64,000 nucleotides of DNA, taken from contig NZ_CABPSL010000020.1 of assembly GCF_902459665.1 (NCBI RefSeq), positions 1-64,000 of the forward strand, written 5' to 3'. Source of the stretch: Pandoraea cepalis. GTDB taxonomy: Bacteria > Pseudomonadota > Gammaproteobacteria > Burkholderiales > Burkholderiaceae. Shown piece after piece: positions 1 to 10,742 of this stretch (the first letter of the stretch is position 1; every line of letters starts with the position of its first letter). The notes under the pieces are model-generated. The model was given only the letters and a program-made list of their open reading frames with translations. It was not told the DNA's origin and did no database searches. A program made the position numbers and the translations under genes.

Positions 1-75
1 GGGCGTTAGCTCAGTTGGTAGAGCAGCGGACTCTTAATCCGTAGGTCGAGTGTTCGAGTCACTCACGCCCCACCA
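1..75 (+). tRNA. tRNA-Lys(CUU), missing its first base at the window edge
   Basis: The anticodon loop CTCTTAA gives anticodon CTT (Lys). Comparison with the identical copy at 131-206 shows that acceptor base G1 lies just before position 1, so this copy is truncated by one base by the window, not by mutation. The 3' CCA (73-75) is encoded. Confidence 0.95.
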
Positions 76-88
76 AAGTACGACAGCG

Positions 89-115
89 AAGGCTGCGCCG
101 CGTGCAGCCTTTTTT
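89..115 (+). terminator. Rho-independent terminator between the tRNA-Lys copies
   Basis: A hairpin AAGGCTGC / GCAGCCTT is followed by a run of T. It lies 13 bases after the CCA of the first tRNA, so the two copies may be separately terminated. Confidence 0.7.
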
Positions 116-130
116 GTTCCCGGCAGCACC

Positions 131-206
131 GGGGCGTTAGCTCAGTTGGTAGAGCAGCGGACTCTTAATCCGTAGGTCGAGTGTTCGAGTCACTCACGCC
201 CCACCA
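131..206 (+). tRNA. tRNA-Lys(CUU), second tandem copy
   Basis: Complete 76-nt cloverleaf. Acceptor GGGGCGT pairs with ACGCCCC, the D arm is GCTC/GAGC, the anticodon stem GCGGA/TCCGT encloses CTCTTAA (anticodon CTT), the T arm is GAGTG-TTCGAGT-CACTC, discriminator A and CCA are encoded. The 75 bases visible in the first copy are identical. Confidence 0.98.
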
Positions 207-213
207 GATGCAT

Positions 214-250
214 GACGAAGGCCGCACGCTGTGCGGCCTTCGTCGTTTCT
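214..250 (+). terminator. Terminator after the tRNA-Lys pair
   Basis: A perfect 14-bp stem (214-227 with 231-244, 3-nt loop) is followed by a short T-rich stretch GTTTCT. It sits 8 nt after the CCA of the second tRNA-Lys. Confidence 0.7.
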
Positions 251-405
251 GCCCGCCCATGCTCCGCCTCCGGCCGGTCATCCCCTGTCGTCCGATTCCT
301 ACAGTCGATTCAGCCGCGACCGATAGTCCGCGAAACGCGTGCCATCTATGCTGGATTCACGTCGTTGCGGGTCGCACGGCCACCCCTTGCTTCAGGAGAC
401 GCATC

Positions 406-594
406 ATGAATACGACGAAGTCGATTCTCGTTGTCATCACGGCACTCGCGATGGGCTCGTCCCTCGTCGGCTGCACGCTGGGCGGCGCCGCCGCGGGTGG
501 GGTCATCGGGCACGAAGCCACCGGCGGCAGCACCGCCGGCACCATCGGCGGCGCGGTCGTCGGCGGGGTCATCGGGCACGAGTTGGGCAAGTAA
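406..594 (+). CDS. Small glycine-zipper lipoprotein
   Basis: A 62-residue envelope protein. Residues 1-22 form a lipoprotein signal with lipobox LVGC, so Cys23 would be lipidated. The mature part is almost entirely Gly/Ala with two near-identical GGxxGHE units (GGVIGHEATGG and GGVIGHELGK), a glycine-zipper pattern like that of OsmB/SlyB-type small outer-membrane lipoproteins. The ATG at 406 was chosen because AGGAG lies 8 nt upstream; the longer reading from 181 would run through the tRNA end and the terminator. It stands alone. The precise role is unknown; stress-related membrane association is only family inference. Confidence 0.85.
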   Translation: MNTTKSILVVITALAMGSSLVGCTLGGAAAGGVIGHEATGGSTAGTIGGAVVGGVIGHELGK

Positions 595-621
595 CGTTGC
601 CGCTCGGCCCGGCGCACGCCG

Positions 622-984
622 TCATCGCCCCACGGCATAGAGTGGGGAGTTGGCGGCGTAGCCGTACATGATCAGCACCGCGCCCACCAAGGCATCTGCC
701 GCCGCCCGGGCCTCCGCCACATTCGCATAGCGCTTGGCCTGCGCCGTGCAGGTCGCGTAATGACGCGCGCCATGCTTTAACGCGCCGTCGTGCCGACCGA
801 TAAACGCCGCCTGACGGCCGCTCCATACGAAGTAGCCTTCACACCTCGCCATCTCCGGCGGCCGCCTGACCGTCAAGTCCTCCTTCTGCGATGCCTCGCC
901 CGCCTTGTGCAAGCGCCACTGACGCTTGATCGCCGCATCGGACCAGCGTCCCATGCCAATGTCTTTTCCTCGGTTCTTTGCCAT
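622..984 (-). CDS. Hypothetical protein, 120 aa
   Basis: No family recognised. The protein begins MAKNRGKDIGMGRWSD and is basic in its first half. An N-terminal stretch rich in K/R is followed by a Cys/His-containing middle (HDGALKHGARHYATC) and an Ala-rich helix with a short hydrophobic end near the C-terminus. The ATG at 984 was chosen over upstream in-frame starts because AGGAGGGAG lies just before it on the minus strand. It is divergent from the MoaD-like gene at 1344 and convergent with the lipoprotein. Reality rests on the ribosome site and length. Confidence 0.6.
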   Translation of the reverse strand: MAKNRGKDIGMGRWSDAAIKRQWRLHKAGEASQKEDLTVRRPPEMARCEGYFVWSGRQAAFIGRHDGALKHGARHYATCTAQAKRYANVAEARAAADALVGAVLIMYGYAANSPLYAVGR

Positions 985-1343
985 TGCTCCCTCCTGGAGT
1001 TTGCCTGCGGCACTGCGCTCGCGGGCACTCCAATAATGGTGAACAATAACGCGGTGAAGTGGGATGGGGAGTGTCCGATATGCGATGCCACACCCTACGA
1101 CGACGCCCCACAAGACTCGATACTCGCTGCTCGTCATGCAAAGGAAACCAAACCGCGCCCTCTCGCCTCATGATTGGCCGCAAGGGACGATGAGCCCGCT
1201 ATCTTCCGGCAAACATAGCGCGGCGAACGCACAACAGTGCTGCACTGCACACCATGCAAGCGATCCGCATTGTCTACACTGAAGGTCTCGTTCTCTTCGG
1301 AAGATGGATCCGTTGGCCGCAACGGCATCCGCGAAACCAGGAC
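985..1343. other. Intergenic region, 359 bp, divergent
   Basis: Lies between the minus-strand 120-aa gene and the plus-strand ubiquitin-like gene. It must hold both promoters, but no convincing -35/-10 pair, repeat or RNA structure was found. Short overlapping reading frames here have no ribosome sites and are taken as chance. Confidence 0.5.
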
Positions 1344-1613
1344 ATGGCGACCGTCACCTTCGCACCCGCAATTCAGCGCCACGTCTGCGTTGACGATCAA
1401 TGCATCGATGGACCGACCGTCCATGCCGTGCTCGCGCAATGCGTGACGCTCACGCCCGAGTTGCGCGGCTACCTGTTCAACGATCAGGGACGATTGCGTG
1501 CGCACGTCGCGGTCTTTGTCGATGGCCGGCTGATCCGCGACCGACACACGCTGGGCGACACGCTGAACGACGCCAGCCGCGTGTATGTCGCCCAGGCGCT
1601 CTCGGGCGGATAA
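1344..1613 (+). CDS. MoaD/ThiS-like ubiquitin-fold protein ending in Gly-Gly
   Basis: An 89-residue protein. The sequence shows a small beta-grasp-like pattern (alternating hydrophobic strands, central helix around PTVHAVLAQC, late strand with VAVFVDG, then ASRVYVAQALSGG) and finishes exactly at Gly-Gly. That is the hallmark of MoaD, ThiS and related sulfur carriers, whose C-terminal glycine is activated as adenylate or thiocarboxylate by an E1-like enzyme. The ATG at 1344 has AGGA just upstream. Neither MoaE, ThiG nor an E1-like enzyme is adjacent; instead a BNR-repeat protein follows 72 nt later, probably in the same transcript. A role in molybdopterin or thiamine synthesis is therefore not supported here. 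Confidence 0.8.
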   Translation: MATVTFAPAIQRHVCVDDQCIDGPTVHAVLAQCVTLTPELRGYLFNDQGRLRAHVAVFVDGRLIRDRHTLGDTLNDASRVYVAQALSGG

Positions 1614-1685
1614 GGGAGCACGGCGGAAGCGGCGGATGAATGCGCGAGCATCGAACAAGACTCGCGCGAGCCAAGGAGGCAGATC

Positions 1686-2801
1686 GTGAAACACGTCACC
1701 GGAGCCACGTTGCTGGTTGCCACCCGCAAGGGATTGTTCACGTGGCAGCGTGAGGACGCCGTCTGGCGCCTGAAGTCGAGCGCGCCCGACTTTCCGGGCG
1801 AGCCCGTGAGCATGGTGCTGCGCGACCCGCGCGACGGCACCGATTACGCCGCGCTCAATCTCGGTCACTTCGGCGTGAAGCTCTGGTGCCGCGAACGCGA
1901 CGCGAGCGAGTGGACCGAACTCTCACCGCCGGCCTTCACCCCACAAATAGAGCAGTCCGAAGCATCGGCGAACGATGCGCAGGCACCATCGGTCTCCCTG
2001 CTCTGGTCGCTTGAAGCCGCGGGGCCCGACGCCCCCGGCGTTCTCTGGGCAGGCACGATCCCCGGTGGCCTCTTCCGCTCCCACGACCGAGGCCGCACCT
2101 GGACACTGGTGCAAAGCTTGTGGGATCGCCCCGAGCGCGCCGAATGGATGGGGGGCGGCTACGATCACCCCGGCATTCATTCGATCTGTATCGATCCGCG
2201 CGACAGCCGACAGGTGAGCGTCGCCATCTCGACCGGCGGCGTCTGGCGCACACGTGACGACGGACACACCTGGGCTTTGGCGGCCAGCGGCATGGAAGCC
2301 GATTACATGCCGCCCGAACGACGCCTCGATCCGAATGCGCAGGACGTCCACCGTCTCGTGCAATGCCGCGACGCCCCCAACGCCCTGTGGGCACAGCATC
2401 ACAACGGCATCTTCCGCAGCCTCGACTACGGCGCCTCGTGGCGGCGGATTCAAGCGTCACCGTCGAGTTTTGGTTTTGCTGTCGCCGTCGATCCGCACGA
2501 CCCCGATGTCGCGTGGTTCGTACCCGCCCAGCGCGATGCCTGTCGCATGCCGGTCGACGCCCGTCTCGTCGTCATTCGCACGCGCGATGGCGGCGAGTCG
2601 TTTACGTCGCTCTCGCACGGACTGCCGGAGGTGCCGTCCTACGATCTGATCTATCGCCACGGCCTGGATATCGACGCCACCGGCCACTCGCTCGCCATGG
2701 GCTCGACCACCGGCGCGCTGTGGGTCAGCGACAACGCAGGCGAGCAGTGGCAATGCCTGTCCACGCACTTGCCCCCTATCTACGCCGTGCGCTTCGTGTA
2801 G
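1686..2801 (+). CDS. BNR/Asp-box repeat beta-propeller protein (sialidase/YVTN-like)
   Basis: 371 residues, GTG start at 1686 preceded by AAGGAGG. At least five Asp-box-type motifs (SxDxGxTW) are visible: SHDRGRTW, TRDDGHTW, SLDYGASW, TRDGGESF and SDNAGEQW, spaced as in a multi-bladed propeller. There is no signal peptide, so it is probably cytoplasmic, unlike secreted sialidases, and the full sialidase catalytic set could not be identified. Automatic labels such as exo-alpha-sialidase would be unsafe. It follows the Gly-Gly ubiquitin-like gene by 72 nt, suggesting a two-gene operon. The biochemical activity is unknown. Confidence 0.85.
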   Translation: MKHVTGATLLVATRKGLFTWQREDAVWRLKSSAPDFPGEPVSMVLRDPRDGTDYAALNLGHFGVKLWCRERDASEWTELSPPAFTPQIEQSEASANDAQAPSVSLLWSLEAAGPDAPGVLWAGTIPGGLFRSHDRGRTWTLVQSLWDRPERAEWMGGGYDHPGIHSICIDPRDSRQVSVAISTGGVWRTRDDGHTWALAASGMEADYMPPERRLDPNAQDVHRLVQCRDAPNALWAQHHNGIFRSLDYGASWRRIQASPSSFGFAVAVDPHDPDVAWFVPAQRDACRMPVDARLVVIRTRDGGESFTSLSHGLPEVPSYDLIYRHGLDIDATGHSLAMGSTTGALWVSDNAGEQWQCLSTHLPPIYAVRFV

Positions 2802-3114
2802 CGGGCGTCTTGTCGTTCGACATGCCGAGCGTCTCGTCGCCGCGCCCTCGCCCGTTTTGCTGAAGGAAACCTTCAGTTGGCGCGTTTCGCGTCGTAGATA
2901 GAGATAGGCGAACTGGCTTCATTGATCCCCCCGTCACGCGTTGCTTGGCGTGTCGCACGCGCCGATGTCGGTGCGTGCGACAAGGTCGCGTCGTGCTTCC
3001 TGCTGAGCGTCGTCGTGCACCGCGCGGCGATCGACACCCCGGCCTCGCAACGCAAGTGGGCCACAACGTCACCCTTGTCGTCCAGGCATCCCATCCCTAA
3101 ACGGAGTCACCCGA
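2802..3114. other. Intergenic region upstream of the chemoreceptor, 313 bp
   Basis: No gene or RNA is recognised. I looked for a flagellar sigma-28 promoter (TAAA-N15-GCCGATAA) and did not find a convincing one. GGAG at 3104-3107 is the ribosome site of the next gene. Confidence 0.4.
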
Positions 3115-4761
3115 ATGCGAATCGCCGACCTGAAAATCCGAACCCGACTGGCCATCGGTTTCGGCACGTTGCTAGCCCTGTTGTTGACCATGCTTGTCAT
3201 CACCCTGATGCGCTTCGTCGCCATCGAGCGCGATAACGAAGAACTGCTCACCAGCGCGTGGGCCAAGGCCGATGCGGCACACAGCATCGATGCCATGGTG
3301 CGTGGCAACGGCCGCCGCATGCTGGAGATCTTCACGATCACCGACGCCGCGCAACGCGACACCATCAACCAGCGTATCGACGCTAATCTCAGCCGGATCG
3401 CCGAGGCGCAGGCCGTGCTCGACAAATACGTGGTGTCGGCGCAAGGCAAACAATTGATGACCTCGATCCGGCAACACAACGACGCGTTTGTGACGGCACG
3501 TCGTGCGACGCTCGCCGCATTGACCTCGGGCGAGCGAGACTTGGCGCTGGACCTCACCCATCGCGACGCCCTCCCCGCGCTCGACGCCATGCAGGCCGAA
3601 GCCGCCGAACTGGTCACGCTCCAGAAAAAGATCGTCGACGACACCGGCGCCACAACGCGCGCCGGCATCGTCTTCGCCAAATGGCTGCTCATCGCCATCG
3701 GCGCAGCGGCAACCCTCCTGGGCATCGGCGCCGCCTGGTCGGTCACGCGCAGCATCACGCGTCCGCTCGCGCGCGCCGTGGCCGTGGCCGAGCGCGTGGC
3801 ACAGGGCGATCTCACGAGCCGCATCGATGTGACCAGCCGCGACGAGACGGGCCAATTGATGGGCGCGCTCAAACACATGAATGAAAGTCTGGAACACATT
3901 GTGCGACGCGTACGACACGGCACAGCCGCCATCGCCTCGGCATCGGGGCAATTGCTTGCCGGCAACACCGATCTGTCGTCCCGCACCGAAGAGCAGGCCG
4001 CATCCCTGGAAGAGACCGCCTCGTCGATGGAAGAGTTGACGGCCACCGTGCGCCAGAACGCCGATAACGCGCGGCAAGCCAGCCAATTGGCCGCGAACGC
4101 GTCGGAAATCGCCGGTGAAGGCGGCCGGGTGGTCGAACGTGCGGTCGCCTCGATGCAGGGGATTGCGGCCAGCTCGACGAAGATCAACGACATCATTGGC
4201 GTGATCGACGGCATTGCCTTCCAGACCAATATCCTCGCCCTGAACGCCGCCGTCGAAGCGGCGCGTGCCGGCGAGCAGGGTCGCGGTTTCGCCGTCGTGG
4301 CGGGCGAAGTGCGCACGCTAGCCCAACGCAGCGCCGCCGCGGCCAAGGAGATCAAGACGCTCATCGAGACGTCCGTCGACAAGGTCGAAGACGGCTCGGC
4401 ACAAGTGCGCGACGCCGGTCGAACGATGGCGGAAATCGTGCAGGCCGTGCAGCGCGTGACCGACATCATGGGCGAGATCTCGGCGGCATCGAGCGAGCAA
4501 TCGGGCGGCATCGAGCAGGTCAACACCGCTGTCATGCAGATGGACCAGGTCACGCAGCAAAATGCCGCGCTCGTCGAGCAGGCCACAGCGGCCGCCGGGT
4601 CGTTGGAAGATCAGGCGCGCCATCTGCGTGAAGCCGTTGCCGTGTTCCGGCTGACCGATGGCGACGTCGTCACGTCCATGCTCGACGCCCCCGCCCAGAC
4701 GGCCGCCAACGGCCCGCGGGGCGACGTGCTGGCGTTCGCCCGGGCGCGCCATACCGCGTAA
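3115..4761 (+). CDS. Methyl-accepting chemotaxis protein
   Basis: 548-residue inner-membrane chemoreceptor. The first transmembrane helix is at about 11-34, a helical periplasmic ligand domain follows at about 35-187 (four-helix-bundle type), and the second transmembrane helix is at about 189-210. A HAMP domain occupies about 212-265, and a long cytoplasmic coiled coil has the conserved hairpin tip around residues 370-410 ([19 protein letters not shown], then [15 protein letters not shown]), which contacts CheA/CheW. Methylation-type Glu/Gln pairs ([11 protein letters not shown]) flank it. The C-terminus lacks an NWETF tail, so CheR/CheB would not be tethered through that peptide. GGAG precedes the start. 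The ligand cannot be deduced. Confidence 0.96.
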   Translation: MRIADLKIRTRLAIGFGTLLALLLTMLVITLMRFVAIERDNEELLTSAWAKADAAHSIDAMVRGNGRRMLEIFTITDAAQRDTINQRIDANLSRIAEAQAVLDKYVVSAQGKQLMTSIRQHNDAFVTARRATLAALTSGERDLALDLTHRDALPALDAMQAEAAELVTLQKKIVDDTGATTRAGIVFAKWLLIAIGAAATLLGIGAAWSVTRSITRPLARAVAVAERVAQGDLTSRIDVTSRDETGQLMGALKHMNESLEHIVRRVRHGTAAIASASGQLLAGNTDLSSRTEEQAASLEETASSMEELTATVRQNADNARQASQLAANASEIAGEGGRVVERAVASMQGIAASSTKINDIIGVIDGIAFQTNILALNAAVEAARAGEQGRGFAVVAGEVRTLAQRSAAAAKEIKTLIETSVDKVEDGSAQVRDAGRTMAEIVQAVQRVTDIMGEISAASSEQSGGIEQVNTAVMQMDQVTQQNAALVEQATAAAGSLEDQARHLREAVAVFRLTDGDVVTSMLDAPAQTAANGPRGDVLAFARARHTA

Positions 4762-4980
4762 TCGGCATCATCGGCATCATCGGCGCCCTCGCCGTTCCGG
4801 CCGTGCCGCTGGGGCGCGCCGGCGAGGCGCCGCGTCCGCCGGCAGGCGGTGCCGCCGGCCGGCGCAAACCCCCATGCCTGCTGGGCTTCCAGCCGATGTC
4901 ACGCTCAGCGCGGCATGGAGACATTGGAGTATGATGGCTGCTGCTATGCTTTTTCCCACCGTCTGGAAAAGAGGTGTACC
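4762..4980. other. Intergenic region upstream of EF-G
   Basis: Contains a short direct repeat CGGCATCAT in tandem just after the chemoreceptor stop codon. TTGGAG (4924-4929) and TATGCT (4945-4950) resemble a promoter, but the 15-bp spacing is short. No gene seen. Confidence 0.35.
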
Positions 4981-7077
<2,097 letters not shown>

Positions 7078-7240
7078 CGCGTCATCGGATGTCGAGCGCG
7101 GTGTCGGGCGCGGCGGGTCAGGATTGAGCGTCGCGCCCGATGTCGTTATCCGGCTGTCGCGCTCGCTAACGCGCTGACTGTCGCTCCGTCATAAGGCGTG
7201 ACCGGTCTGAGGGAATCGGGCGTCGCGGGCACGGGCGCGG

Positions 7241-8095
7241 TCAGTAAGTGCGCAGATGCTCGGCGTGATGCGACAGATGATCCGCCATGAAAGTCTGAAT
7301 GAAGTAGTAGCCGTGGTCGTAGCCGGGGTGGCGCCGCAGGTTCAGCGGCTGACCGGCATCCTGGCAGGCGCGCTCGAAGAGGTGCGGATGCAGTTGTGAT
7401 TCGAGGAACTGATCGTTCAAGCCCTGATCGATCAGGATGCCGCCGGGAAACACCACCTGCCCCGCCTTCGCCATCAGTTCGCTGGCGTCATACTGACGCC
7501 ATGTCTCGCGATCCGCGCCCAGATATCCCGCGAATGCCTTCTCGCCCCATGGGCAACGCGTTGGCGCCGCGATCGGCGCGAATGCCGACACCGAGCGGAA
7601 TTTGTCAGGGTTGCGCAGTGCGAGCGTCAGGGCACCATGCCCGCCCATGGAGTGGCCGAAGATGCCGATACGTCCCGCGTCGATCGGCAGCGATTGCGTC
7701 ACCACGCCGTAGAGTTCGTCGACGATATAGCTGTACATGCGATAGTGCGCCGACCAAGGTGCCTGTGTCGCATCGAGATAGAAGCCGGCGCCGACGCCGA
7801 AATCCCAGGCATCGGTCTCGCCCGGCACGCCCGCACCACGCGGGCTGGTGTCGGGCGCAATCAGCGCCACGCCGTGTTCTGCGGCGAGCCATTGCGCGCC
7901 GCCCTTGATCATGAACGTTTCTTCCGTGCAGGTAAGCCCCGCGAGATAGAACAGCGCCGGCACCGCGCGGCCGTCACGCGCCTGAGGCGGGATGAACACC
8001 GAGAAACGCATCGGCAGGCCGATGACAGTCGACGTGTGGCGATAGAAGCGTTGCGCACCACCGAAACAACGGTGTTCGGAAATGAGTTCGAGCAT
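7241..8095 (-). CDS. fghA: S-formylglutathione hydrolase
   Basis: 284-residue alpha/beta hydrolase of the esterase D family, hydrolysing S-formylglutathione to glutathione and formate in formaldehyde detoxification. The nucleophile elbow is GHSMGG (Ser149). FYLAGLTCTEE forms the oxyanion region, and the C-terminal HPGYDHGYYFI carries the family's catalytic histidine. Length and motifs match full-length FghA/FrmB. Normally it neighbours a glutathione-dependent formaldehyde dehydrogenase (adhC/frmA), but none is adjacent here; the flanking genes are EF-G and an SdhB-like protein. No regulator is nearby. Confidence 0.95.
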   Translation of the reverse strand: MLELISEHRCFGGAQRFYRHTSTVIGLPMRFSVFIPPQARDGRAVPALFYLAGLTCTEETFMIKGGAQWLAAEHGVALIAPDTSPRGAGVPGETDAWDFGVGAGFYLDATQAPWSAHYRMYSYIVDELYGVVTQSLPIDAGRIGIFGHSMGGHGALTLALRNPDKFRSVSAFAPIAAPTRCPWGEKAFAGYLGADRETWRQYDASELMAKAGQVVFPGGILIDQGLNDQFLESQLHPHLFERACQDAGQPLNLRRHPGYDHGYYFIQTFMADHLSHHAEHLRTY

Positions 8096-8589
8096 GACGA
8101 AATCCGGGAGGGTTCGGGAAGTCGGCCATGGCGCCGCGCCGCCGGGAGCGTGGCAACCATTGCGATGATGGCCGCTATCTTACCTCGCGAGGCGACAGGT
8201 GACATCGGCGAGGTGTGTGGGGTGCGCGACGGTCATTCACCGGGTCGACGATCTAACGCGGCGGCTGGCTCGACGACGTGACGTGCGCCCGGAAGACTCG
8301 TCACGCTTGCCCAGCCGGATGGCGCGCCCGGATGAACGATTGCGGCGCAGTGCAACGTTCTGCGGCTATCTGCGCCAAAGGCTCGCGATTGGAAATTTCG
8401 CGCTTCCTGGCTTCGTCCGGAATTGATCCAAGTCATCACGCCTGACTTTGCTTTTTATATCCTATTAAGATACATATAGAGCGCGCATGGGATGTCGCGT
8501 CGCGATGCGCGCATGCCGCTGCCAGGCCATCGTGCGCAGCAGTGCCTATGCATCAGCGATGCTGACGCTGGGAACGACGGGAACCCTAT
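8096..8589. other. Intergenic region, 494 bp, divergent
   Basis: Separates the minus-strand fghA from the plus-strand sdhB-like gene. An AT-rich stretch around 8448-8477 (TTTTTATATCCTATTAAGAT) stands out from the GC-rich surroundings and may hold the promoter of the downstream gene. No RNA gene or convincing reading frame was found. Confidence 0.45.
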
Positions 8590-9297
8590 ATGACCGAGTT
8601 CAGAACATTCGACATCTTCCGCTACGATCCGGACGGCGACACTGCGCCACGCATGCAGACGTTCACGATCGACATCGCGCCAACCGACCGGATGCTGCTC
8701 GATGTGTTGATGCGACTGAAGGCACTCGATGAAACGTTGAGTTTCAGGCGCTCGTGCCGAGAGGGCGTATGCGGGTCGGACGCGATGAACATCAACGGCA
8801 AGAACGGTCTTGCCTGTACGACGAATCTTCACGATTTGCCACGTCATACGGTGTTGCGCCCGCTCCCCGGCTTGCCGGTCGTGCGCGACCTGATCGTGGA
8901 CATGACGGCATTCTTCGAGCAATACCATTCGATCATGCCGTACCTGATCAACGATACGCCGCCCCCCGAACGCGAGCGCCTCCAGTCACCGGACGAACGC
9001 GATGCGCTCGACGGACTCTACGAATGCATCCTGTGCGCCTGTTGCTCGAGCGCCTGTCCGTCGTTCTGGTGGAATCCCGACAAATATGTTGGCCCCGCGG
9101 GGCTGCTGCAGGCCTACCGGTTCCTCGTTGATTCACGCGATGAAGGCGCGAACGCAAGGCTCGACAATCTCGAAGATCCGTACCGGCTGTTTCGCTGCCG
9201 ATCGATATTGAACTGCACCGACGTTTGCCCCAAGGGATTGAACCCAGCGAAGGCCATCGGCGAGATCAAATCCATGCTGGTGCGCCGGACCCTTTAA
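8590..9297 (+). CDS. SdhB-like succinate dehydrogenase/fumarate reductase iron-sulfur protein, orphan
   Basis: 235 residues with all three cluster signatures of complex II iron-sulfur subunits. The [2Fe-2S] site is CREGVCGSD (Cys56, Cys61) plus Cys76; the [4Fe-4S]/[3Fe-4S] ligands are in CILCACCSSACP (146-156) and CRSILNCTDVCP (202-212). In a complete enzyme this protein passes electrons from SdhA FAD to quinone. Here there is no sdhA, sdhC or sdhD on either side, so it is an isolated paralogue. All cysteines are kept and the length is standard, arguing against decay. Whether it replaces SdhB of the main complex or joins another partner cannot be told. Confidence 0.92.
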   Translation: MTEFRTFDIFRYDPDGDTAPRMQTFTIDIAPTDRMLLDVLMRLKALDETLSFRRSCREGVCGSDAMNINGKNGLACTTNLHDLPRHTVLRPLPGLPVVRDLIVDMTAFFEQYHSIMPYLINDTPPPERERLQSPDERDALDGLYECILCACCSSACPSFWWNPDKYVGPAGLLQAYRFLVDSRDEGANARLDNLEDPYRLFRCRSILNCTDVCPKGLNPAKAIGEIKSMLVRRTL

Positions 9298-9800
9298 ACC
9301 GAGCGCCACGCGAGCCCTCGGAAAACTGATCCACGCGCGACCGGCCGGCCGGCCCAAGCGTGAACGGTGCCAAGTCGGTGACGCTCATGCGACCCGACCC
9401 GCTTGAGGTCGTACAGCCTTCGACTAGAAACACCCCCCGTCTCAAAAAATTTGTCACGATTTCTAAACTTTTCGCCGCACACGTCGCTATACGGTAAAGG
9501 ACGTGGGAGACGTGCGGTGATCTGTTGCACCGCGCTCGACGCGAGATGTTCCCCGCCGGGAGATTTGTCACATTTGCCGGTTATGATGCGTCCCGCCATG
9601 TGAGACGCGAATGGCGATCAGGCCGCGTCAGGCACACCGAGCCCCGTCCCGCCAGGCAGTCGCAGCAACGTAGTCCATTAGCAGTGCACAACGAAGCATC
9701 GCGCCACCACTGCCGGCACGGTCCCCCTTCAAGGATCGGTCAGGACAAGGACGACGATGCATGACACCGACCAGATCATCAGAGATTTACCGGGGCCCCT
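9298..9800. other. Intergenic region, 503 bp
   Basis: Includes a short AT-rich patch at about 9443-9480. Several overlapping short frames exist on both strands, none with a ribosome site or recognisable protein. Nothing else identified. Confidence 0.4.
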
Positions 9801-10007
9801 ATGAAGCTGATCCTGCTGGCGCTTGCCGCCTCGCTGTTTACGCTCGTCATGATGGTACAGGCGCGCAGCGAAGCCGACGACGTAGGTATCTCCGCTGCCC
9901 GCGCGCAACCGCCGGGCGTCATCGTCAGTGACCGCGTACGTACGCGCAAGGACATGGCGATGTGGAATGCTCGCCGCAAGATGCACGCGGTGCGTCAGGA
10001 AGACTGA
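9801..10007 (+). CDS. Small exported or membrane-anchored protein, 68 aa
   Basis: Not recognised. The first 20 residues (MKLILLALAASLFTLVMMVQ) are a lysine followed by a hydrophobic helix, typical of a signal peptide or anchor. The remainder is charged and basic (RVRTRKDMAMWNARRKMH). The upstream GGGG before the ATG is a weak ribosome site. It precedes another small membrane protein by about 110 bp in the same orientation. Existence is supported mainly by the clean signal-like N-terminus. Confidence 0.5.
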   Translation: MKLILLALAASLFTLVMMVQARSEADDVGISAARAQPPGVIVSDRVRTRKDMAMWNARRKMHAVRQED

Positions 10008-10119
10008 CGCGGCCAGGGCATCGGTTCCCTTGCAGCAACATGCTGCAACGCACCAAACTTGGGCATCCTCCGCAACCGTCCTATAGTGGAAGGGAAATTC
10101 AGGCGAGGAGACAAGAACG

Positions 10120-10308
10120 ATGCCCGCACTTCACTTCAACCTTTACGACCTGACCCTGTTCCTGCCGATGGCCGTGGCCGGTGCATTGCTCGTTGGCGGC
10201 ATTCCCGTCACCACACGGGCCACGCGCTACAGTCTGCGCGCGGTCGGTGCCGTGGTCGGCGCCCTCGTCGCGTTGCTGGTCATGGAGGCGTTGCCCGTAT
10301 TGGTGTAG
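10120..10308 (+). CDS. Small membrane protein, 62 aa
   Basis: Not recognised. Two hydrophobic helices are visible: about 9-28 (LYDLTLFLPMAVAGALLVGG) and about 40-60 (AVGAVVGALVALLVMEALPV), linked by a short basic loop with TTRATRYSLR. This predicts a two-pass inner-membrane protein. GAGGAG lies 9 nt before the ATG, good support for translation. It is followed by a heptanucleotide repeat tract and a terminator. Confidence 0.65.
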   Translation: MPALHFNLYDLTLFLPMAVAGALLVGGIPVTTRATRYSLRAVGAVVGALVALLVMEALPVLV

Positions 10309-10390
10309 CCACCGGGCGCCCCGAGCAGGCAAGTCGCGATCCGGCTTCGGATAGCGACTTGCGGAGCTATCGCTGTCTGCCCCGCCGCCC

Positions 10391-10439
10391 GTAGCCCGTA
10401 GCCCGTAGCCCGTAGCCCGTAGCCCGTAGCCCGTAGCCC
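10391..10439. repeat. Heptanucleotide tandem repeat (GTAGCCC)x7
   Basis: Seven exact head-to-tail copies of GTAGCCC, continuing as a partial GT. It lies 82 bases after the stop of the small membrane protein and before a terminator. The 7-bp unit shifts frame with each copy, so it is unlikely to be coding. Perfect identity suggests recent slippage. Confidence 0.97.
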
Positions 10440-10551
10440 GTTGGCAGGTTGGCCCTGCCGTGCTAGTCGCGACGTCGGTCACGTCGCTGTCATCACGGCC
10501 ACCTATTCTCGTTTCCGGCAACTTCGGTTGCGCTGTCACCCTCTCTGTTGC

Positions 10552-10579
10552 GCCGCCGACCCGCTCGGCGGCTTTTTTT
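10552..10579 (+). terminator. Rho-independent terminator
   Basis: Stem GCCGCCGA (10552-10559) pairs with TCGGCGGC (10565-10572) and is followed immediately by seven T. It probably ends the transcript of the small plus-strand genes upstream. Confidence 0.85.
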
Positions 10580-10742
10580 ATGTCGAGGCCGATGCCCGCA
10601 TCCCCGCGTTTGCACCGGCATCGTTTTCTCCCGACACGCACACCGCCATGGCCTACAATCTCCGGAAGTGCAACGCTTCGCGCCAAGTCTCAAGCGCTCG
10701 ACATCCGGGACACCGCGCTACGCCGACAGAGGAGGTTTCCGT

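Noticed and set aside
181-594. Extended start of the lipoprotein gene through the tRNA and terminator
   Set aside because: The ATG at 406 has a ribosome site and begins a proper lipoprotein signal.
1686-2801. True secreted sialidase
   Set aside because: No signal peptide and no full catalytic set of sialidase residues, only Asp-box repeats.
3069-4586. 505-aa minus-strand frame opposite the chemoreceptor
   Set aside because: Low-complexity Ser/Ala/Arg-rich translation of the antisense of a clear chemotaxis gene, with no domain and no ribosome site.
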